From Gammaproteobacteria bacterium (lineage in GTDB: Bacteria; Pseudomonadota; Gammaproteobacteria; GCA-001735895): a stretch of DNA of 10,750 bases. The notes below the pieces were generated by a model, which saw only the letters and a list, made by a program, of their open reading frames with translations, did not search any database and was not told the origin of the DNA. The DNA lies in NCBI GenBank assembly GCA_024763185.1, contig JANTFY010000056.1:1-10750 (forward strand), in the 5' to 3' direction. How positions within the stretch are numbered: position 1 is the first letter of the stretch; the number at the start of each line of letters is the position of its first letter. The translations under genes were made by a program, and so were the position numbers. Positions 6,792-10,750 of the stretch are shown one piece after another.

Positions 6792-7814
6792 TTATCCAAA
6801 TACCCAAAGGCCGATTAAACCCAGCAGAAATCCAAATGCCATATTGATCAGTTTGAGCCAGATAAAAGCCCGGCCTGAAACCGCCAGCAGCGGAAGTGTG
6901 CCATGTCCGTCCTGAACCATGGAGTTGGCCATCAGAATTGAAAAGGGAATTGCCCCCTGGGCAAACAGGGTGACAAAAATCAGGTGCGGACCCGATTCGG
7001 GAATCATGCCAACCAGCACCGCAAGCAGCAATACCAGCAGCAGATTATCCTGGATCCAGACGCTGATATCGATCAATGAATCCAGGTAATGAATCGCCAA
7101 CAGTGCGCCCAGTGTCCACAGGAAAATCCTGACCAGGTGTTGCTTGATGACATGTTTCCAAAGGTGCTGTTCCAGGAAATGATCCGGGACGGTCAGGACG
7201 ATAAACAAGGCAATCGATGCGCCAACGGTGAAGGTTATTTTCTTCCAGTCCCAGTCACCGGGTCCCAAAAGCCCGGTGGCCAACAGAAACAGGAAACTGC
7301 CAAACAGGCCGATCAGAACAGCCCTGGGAAAACTGATCTGCTTGAGCTGTGCAAGCATGTTGCCCGGGTTAAAACAGTGACAGTCTTCATCCGCGTGCAG
7401 TTCCAGTTCATGGCCTTCCTTATCCAGAAAACGTTCCTGGTTTTTAAACAGCAGATCAGTCAACCAGCCCGCGACCAGGGCAACGGCAAACAGGATGCCA
7501 GAGATCCATAGCGCCTGCAGCGGAAACAGCGAGAACATGACGAAAGCCTCGTCACCACTGGTGGCGATCATTGTTGCGACCAGGGCACCAAAACTCAAGG
7601 CCCTGTGTGAATATAGAGAGACCGCCGTAAACGCACCCAGGCAACCGGGCACGACGCCCAGAAAGGCGCCGAGGATATATTGGCCAAATCGATTTCCACG
7701 TAACGCAACTTGCCAGCTGCCACGGGTTTGAACATTGATGTACTCGATCACCAGCATCATGATCAGCACGAAACTGGTGATCATCAGGGCGTGTTTAATG
7801 ACACCGATTAACAT
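6792..7814 (-). CDS. Putative 10-TM heavy-metal permease (ArsP_2 / putative manganese transporter family)
   Basis: A 340-residue, very hydrophobic inner-membrane protein with about nine to ten membrane segments (starting near residues 10-25, 46-66, 72-92, 102-120, 164-184, 194-210, 228-245, 256-275, 278-298, 316-338). Recognisable family motifs are VVPGCLGAFTAV (54-65), ATSGDEAFVMFSLFP (84-98), GMIPESGPHLIF (269-280) and MANSMVQDGHGTLPLLA (295-311). These two acidic/polar half-motifs suggest an inverted duplication. The cytoplasmic or periplasmic loop at 134-150 carries HELELHADEDCHC, a likely metal-binding patch. Family members (PF11449) are annotated as putative manganese transporters or heavy-metal exporters; the substrate is not established. 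AAGGAG precedes the ATG. It is last in a run of minus-strand genes, 60 bases after the DUF89 gene. Confidence 0.75.
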   Translation of the reverse strand: MLIGVIKHALMITSFVLIMMLVIEYINVQTRGSWQVALRGNRFGQYILGAFLGVVPGCLGAFTAVSLYSHRALSFGALVATMIATSGDEAFVMFSLFPLQALWISGILFAVALVAGWLTDLLFKNQERFLDKEGHELELHADEDCHCFNPGNMLAQLKQISFPRAVLIGLFGSFLFLLATGLLGPGDWDWKKITFTVGASIALFIVLTVPDHFLEQHLWKHVIKQHLVRIFLWTLGALLAIHYLDSLIDISVWIQDNLLLVLLLAVLVGMIPESGPHLIFVTLFAQGAIPFSILMANSMVQDGHGTLPLLAVSGRAFIWLKLINMAFGFLLGLIGLWVFG

Positions 7815-7847
7815 GGTTTTTACTCCTTAGAGAGCGTGCTTGTACCT

Positions 7848-7867
7848 TTGATCATTTTTAAAGATCA
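7848..7867. promoter_or_regulatory. Inverted repeat upstream of the permease gene
   Basis: TGATC (7849-7853) and GATCA (7863-7867) flank nine bases in the 60-base gap between the DUF89 and permease genes. The 14 bases TTGATCATTTTTAA (7848-7861) are identical to those in the promoter at 3180-3193, and the similarity extends to the next GAT. It may be an operator or FNR-like box, but here no -10 lies at the class II distance before the permease gene, so chance cannot be excluded. Confidence 0.3.
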
Positions 7868-7874
7868 GTTTTGG

Positions 7875-8723
7875 TCACTTTATGCCCTGGCGTTTCAGAA
7901 TCGTATCACCTCTGGTGACATGAAGATCCCTTGCGATCACGTCGCACTTGGCCTGCAGCAAAAAATAGAGAGGGCCGGCAACACTGCTCAGGCTCTCGTA
8001 ATTGGCCTGGCCCTTGGCGATGATCAGGTCGGCCTTTTCAAAGTGTTGGCGAAAATCCGCGGAACAATACGGCAACAAGGTCCCGGGGGCATTGGATCCG
8101 TTGTCAATAATCTGCGCGAGCGGGTCGATACCTGCCGCAATCGCATCTTCACGGGTGGCATCATTGATGATGGGTGACGCCTTGACCGCATAGGTGACTG
8201 GCAGGCTGATGGTTTCGATCAGTATCCGGTCAAATACCGTTTCGCCCGCGTTGTCGGCCAGATAGAGCAGGGTTGGGGTAGCGGCGAGCGCTTGTCGCAG
8301 CGGCTCGAGGTCATTGATCGCCGGCGTTTGTTCGAGCACTCGCTGGATATTCTGTTCCAGGTCATAGGTTTCAGCCGCGCCCAGATCGATGATGTTACCG
8401 GCAATGGCCAGGCGTACTGAAGTCTGCAATGGATCGGGCGAGGTTTCGACCAGTCTCTTGAGTTCGGGGTAAAGGGCCAGCGCTTCCTGTGTGGCCTGTT
8501 GCTTGTCCTTGCGATAGGGATCGTCGATACCCGTCTGTTCGCGTACCTGGCGATGGATTCGCAGTGCCATTTCCGGTGGCGTGGCATCGTCCGGCAGGTC
8601 GTTCAGTGCCTGCATGGTATCGATCAAAATTCTTTTTTGCTGATCATCGCTGGCCTGAGCCTTACGCGCCGCGCTCAGTGCTTGTCGTAAAAAGCAGGGA
8701 TAACAGTCGAGGTAGGTTTTCAT
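7875..8723 (-). CDS. DUF89/ARMT1-like metal-dependent phosphatase
   Basis: A 282-residue member of the DUF89 family (PF01937), whose characterised relatives are metal-dependent damage-control phosphatases acting on small phosphorylated metabolites; the substrate here is unknown. The prokaryotic subgroup signature CYPC (Cys7, Cys10) is at the N-terminus. A helical region follows to about residue 140. The core has AGNIIDLGA (108-116, Asn110), LADNAGE (155-161, Asp157-Asn158), INDAT (Asp188) and KGQANYE (237-243), the conserved metal- and phosphate-binding loops. GGGAGGA precedes the ATG. The ATG overlaps the stop of the upstream MBL gene (ATGA), so the two are translated together and may act in one pathway. 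Protein complete; cytoplasmic (no signal peptide). Confidence 0.85.
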   Translation of the reverse strand: MKTYLDCYPCFLRQALSAARKAQASDDQQKRILIDTMQALNDLPDDATPPEMALRIHRQVREQTGIDDPYRKDKQQATQEALALYPELKRLVETSPDPLQTSVRLAIAGNIIDLGAAETYDLEQNIQRVLEQTPAINDLEPLRQALAATPTLLYLADNAGETVFDRILIETISLPVTYAVKASPIINDATREDAIAAGIDPLAQIIDNGSNAPGTLLPYCSADFRQHFEKADLIIAKGQANYESLSSVAGPLYFLLQAKCDVIARDLHVTRGDTILKRQGIK

Positions 8724-9565
8724 GCGATCCTCCCGGATTCACCGAATCTGTGCTGGTCACCCACCCTTGATTCATGGAAGGACTGGAGGAAGCGGTGCTT
8801 GAAATAGCAGACAGCCTGCAGGCCGGTGCAATGGTTTGGCGCCAGGTAGTCGATGTTCATTTGTTCCAGCTTATCTGCAGTAAACGCCAGACGCTCCTCG
8901 GAGGCGCGCAGCAGGTGCATGCCGCCAATCACCGCGTGAATTGGTTTACCGTCCGTCAGCTCATGGATATATTCCAGCGTGTTGATCACACCGGAATGAC
9001 CGCAGCCCAGCAGCACGACCAGACCCTGGCACGATTCAATGTAAAGTGCCTGGTCATCGGACAAGTGATCCGTTTCGCAGCGATCCGCATCATGATAGAA
9101 GGGGCCGCCGGTGTCTTCAATGGGATGGAAACGGGGAATCTCTCCGGTGGCATGGATGCCGGGTAAGATCTCCGTCGGTTGCTGGGTCGAAATAATCCGC
9201 TTCAACCGGGGCGTCAGGCCTTGCACATCGGCAATGGGCGCACCAATCTCGCGCCCATTACGATTGAATTTGGCCTTGAGTGCATCCGGGTGGAGATAAA
9301 GATCGACCGGCCCGGTCAGTTGTAAGACATCCATCAGGCCACCGCTGTGATCGTAGTGACCATGACTCAGAATAATGCCTTCGACCGACGCCATCGGTAG
9401 TGCGAGCTGCTCGGCATTGTGCTGCAACGCCAGGCCCTGCCCGGTATCGAACAACAGGTGATGTTCGTCCGCCTCGATGTGGAAGCTGACCCCATGCTCG
9501 GCGAGCAGGCCGGGGCCACCGGCGGTATTTTCCACCAACTGGGTAATCGTCAGGTTTTTGATCAT
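8720..9565 (-). CDS. MBL-fold metallo-hydrolase, COG1237 type
   Basis: A 281-residue metallo-beta-lactamase-fold protein of the COG1237 group, which includes enzymes linked to the dihydropterin-ribofuranosylaminobenzene phosphate step of methanopterin synthesis; most bacterial members lack a known substrate. The metal motif SHGHYDHSGG gives His68, His70, Asp72, His73; GCGHSGVINT gives His190; IGGMHLL gives His217; PNHCTG gives His245. The N-terminal NTAGGPGLLAEHGVSFHIE is also typical of the group. No other methanopterin gene is visible, so that role should not be assumed. No strong ribosome site precedes the ATG, and the 75-base gap to the NifX-like gene shows no terminator, so co-transcription from upstream is likely. 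Its stop overlaps the DUF89 start. Confidence 0.85.
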   Translation of the reverse strand: MIKNLTITQLVENTAGGPGLLAEHGVSFHIEADEHHLLFDTGQGLALQHNAEQLALPMASVEGIILSHGHYDHSGGLMDVLQLTGPVDLYLHPDALKAKFNRNGREIGAPIADVQGLTPRLKRIISTQQPTEILPGIHATGEIPRFHPIEDTGGPFYHDADRCETDHLSDDQALYIESCQGLVVLLGCGHSGVINTLEYIHELTDGKPIHAVIGGMHLLRASEERLAFTADKLEQMNIDYLAPNHCTGLQAVCYFKHRFLQSFHESRVGDQHRFGESGRIA

Positions 9566-9640
9566 GCTGTTTGCAACCGGGATTAAATAGGATTCTACAA
9601 AGGCTGTTCAATTGCAATAAGGTTCTGATCCAGCTTTTTT

Positions 9641-10042
9641 CTAACCATGTCCCTGGTCATGATTATGCTCGTGATCATGTTCATGGCGGTGCTGGCCTGC
9701 TTTCAGATAGTCTCCCATATTGTCCGGGGTGATTTCCGTCAGTTCGCCGTTCTCGAGATCACTGACGATCTCCGCAATAGGGGCTCTATTCTTCGCAGTG
9801 ACATAGACTTTAACGCCTCCTTTTCTGAGCGCCAGGTAGGGGTTGGCCCCCATGTTGCGAATCACCAGTTGCGTCACGCCCTGATCTACCAGCCAGTTGG
9901 CGAGATCGACGCCGCCGGTGAATGCATTTTTCGTGACCTCGATGTGCCCCAGGTCATCGATCAATGCAATGTGCTCACTGCGTCCGAATATGGTGGTTAA
10001 CAGGACTTCGTCGTTACGGATTCTTGCGGGTATGGCGATCAT
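9641..10042 (-). CDS. NifX-like iron-molybdenum cofactor domain protein with His-rich tail
   Basis: A 133-residue protein of the dinitrogenase iron-molybdenum cofactor biosynthesis domain family (PF02579; NifX/NifB C-terminal/MTH1175-like). Residues 1-112 contain the RNase-H-like core: MIAIPARI, FGRSEHIALID, the GGVDLANWLVDQGVTQLVIR region and GGVKVYVTA. Residues 116-133 form a tail HRHEHDHEHNHDQGHG in which His alternates with acidic or polar residues, expected to bind Ni, Zn, Co or similar ions. Such stand-alone proteins occur in many non-diazotrophs and are thought to carry metal clusters or metals; no nif gene is visible. TAGGAG sits six bases before the ATG. It is probably first of an operon running to the permease. 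Confidence 0.85.
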   Translation of the reverse strand: MIAIPARIRNDEVLLTTIFGRSEHIALIDDLGHIEVTKNAFTGGVDLANWLVDQGVTQLVIRNMGANPYLALRKGGVKVYVTAKNRAPIAEIVSDLENGELTEITPDNMGDYLKAGQHRHEHDHEHNHDQGHG

Positions 10043-10130
10043 TGTATTCTCCTATAAATCATGGATTTAAAAGTTTTGATACAGGTGAAGTGTTCTCAGT
10101 TTTCACAGGTACGGGTGATCTATGCGTTTT

Positions 10131-10158
10131 TTCATATTGCAAATAGAAAAAGTGCCAA
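10131..10158 (-). promoter_or_regulatory. Candidate sigma70 promoter for the NifX-like gene
   Basis: On the minus strand TTGGCA (plus 10153-10158; 5 of 6 to TTGACA) and TATGAA (plus 10131-10136; 4 of 6 to TATAAT) are 16 bases apart, about 90 bases before the NifX-like ATG. This lies in the 156-base gap after the DUF2202 gene, which otherwise shows no gene and no clear terminator, so the DUF2202 transcript might also read through. Confidence 0.35.
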
Positions 10159-10198
10159 AGTGTGTCGAGTAGAGATAAATCCTGCACATGTATCCTTT

Positions 10199-10750
10199 TC
10201 ACGCTATTTCTCCAGCCCGGGTTAACAGATACTCTTTTGACTGCTTGAGAAACAGCTCGGAGATGCATGGATATCTTTTCAATCCGGAGCCGTGCCTGAC
10301 TGAGTTGCTTTCAGGATCCCTGCCACGTCCCTGACCGTGACCGTATCCTCTGCCTTTGCCCCGGCCAAAGCCTCGCCCACCGAGTGGATCAGATCCGCGT
10401 CCTGTGCAGCGTTGAAAAGCGGGCAGGTGGTGATCGCGTGATGCTGCCTGGAGTTGTCGCAGGACAGCGACCACATCCGCTAAATCGGTAGCCGCGATCA
10501 GGCGGTCATACATGGCGACATTTTCCAGTTCGCCGGTTACGCCGGTTTGGCAAGCACTTTCCAATGTCTCCGGTATCGTCAATAATTCTGGGCCAGGCTC
10601 TGCCGGTAGCGGGATTGCGTACTTTTCATACAGTGGTAGCAACAGTTCAATGTGTCGCTGTTCAGCTTCCACGATGTTGACGAAAGGCCGAACCGGCCCG
10701 AATTTCTCGATGATCTTGTGATAGGTATTCCTGGCCTTGATTTCATCCAT
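10199..10750 (-). CDS. DUF2202 ferritin-like protein with GRG-rich tail (5' end at window edge)
   Basis: The frame is open to the window edge; the ATG at 10750 lies within what looks like the DDEIKAR part of helix 1, so the true start is probably beyond the window. Residues 1-115 match the DUF2202 ferritin-like four-helix pattern: EIKARNTYHKIIEKFG, VEAEQRHIELLLPLYEKY with Glu30 and His33 as an ExxH metal site, GELENVAMYDRLI with Glu74/Glu76, and RDHHLPAF. Its role may be di-metal redox or metal storage; none is proven for the family. Residues 117-144 are a Gly/Arg-rich low-complexity tail (GRGFGRGKGRGYGHGQGRGR). A further 39 residues with a different character (ending LLTRAGEIA) follow, which is unusual and may be an extension or the result of a lost stop. 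Located 156 bases upstream of the NifX-like gene. Confidence 0.75.
   Translation of the reverse strand: MDEIKARNTYHKIIEKFGPVRPFVNIVEAEQRHIELLLPLYEKYAIPLPAEPGPELLTIPETLESACQTGVTGELENVAMYDRLIAATDLADVVAVLRQLQAASRDHHLPAFQRCTGRGSDPLGGRGFGRGKGRGYGHGQGRGRDPESNSVRHGSGLKRYPCISELFLKQSKEYLLTRAGEIA

Noticed and set aside
7089..7511. Plus-strand 140-codon open frame inside the permease gene
   Set aside because: It is antisense to conserved membrane motifs of the permease, and its Gln-rich product looks like complement of hydrophobic codons.
9641..10042. Nitrogenase cluster suggested by the NifX-like domain
   Set aside because: No nifHDK, nifB or nifEN-like gene is present, and stand-alone proteins of this domain are common in organisms that do not fix nitrogen.
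10139..10156. A sigma54-like GG...GC pair (TGGCAC ... TTGCAA on the minus strand) upstream of the NifX-like gene
   Set aside because: The spacing between GG and GC is 14 bases, whereas sigma54 promoters need 10; a sigma70 reading fits better.
10174..10183. GATAAATCCT, a ten-base piece of the twin promoters, near the DUF2202 gene end
   Set aside because: It lies in the opposite orientation relative to the downstream gene and lacks both the dyad and the FNR-like box, so it is probably chance.

Overview
The window reads as chromosomal DNA of a proteobacterium, most likely a gammaproteobacterium with sulfur and low-oxygen metabolism. This rests on the gene families (cydDC, a persulfide dioxygenase-rhodanese fusion, an ArsP_2-type permease, a NifX-like domain protein) and the moderate GC content. 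The species cannot be named from the sequence. No rRNA, tRNA, CRISPR array, insertion sequence or phage gene is visible.

Layout. (1) 1-3125, plus strand: the 3' part of cydD and all of cydC, overlapping by ATGA, encode the ABC exporter of thiols needed for cytochrome bd assembly. (2) 3126-3721: a small gene for an exported thioredoxin-fold-like protein, broken by an apparent one-base deletion, behind a promoter with FNR-like and Fur-like sites. (3) A 13-bp perfect hairpin separates it from convergent genes. (4) 3852-6250, minus strand: a three-domain persulfide dioxygenase-rhodanese protein and a Prx6-type peroxiredoxin. They are separate transcription units with a clear intrinsic terminator between them, but each sits behind almost the same 62-bp promoter. 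(5) 6478-6660: the C-terminal remnant of a SnoaL-like/CaMKII-AD (DUF4440-type) gene. (6) 6792-10750, minus strand, read from high to low coordinates: a DUF2202 ferritin-like protein with a GRG-rich tail (start outside the window), a NifX-like iron-molybdenum cofactor domain protein with an alternating-histidine tail, a COG1237-type metallo-beta-lactamase protein, a DUF89/ARMT1-like phosphatase, and a 10-TM heavy-metal permease.

How they may work together. The left half fits a low-oxygen/sulfide/peroxide programme. CydDC supports the sulfide-tolerant bd oxidase, the fusion protein oxidises persulfides, and the peroxiredoxin removes peroxides. The last two share a promoter with an FNR-like box centred 41.5 bases before the predicted start and an IscR/Rrf2-like dyad over the -10 region. 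The right half looks like a metal-handling cassette: a possible metal chaperone with a His tail, two metal-dependent hydrolases translated in overlap, a metal permease, and a ferritin-like gene next door. This cassette and the twin promoter are the parts most worth following up.
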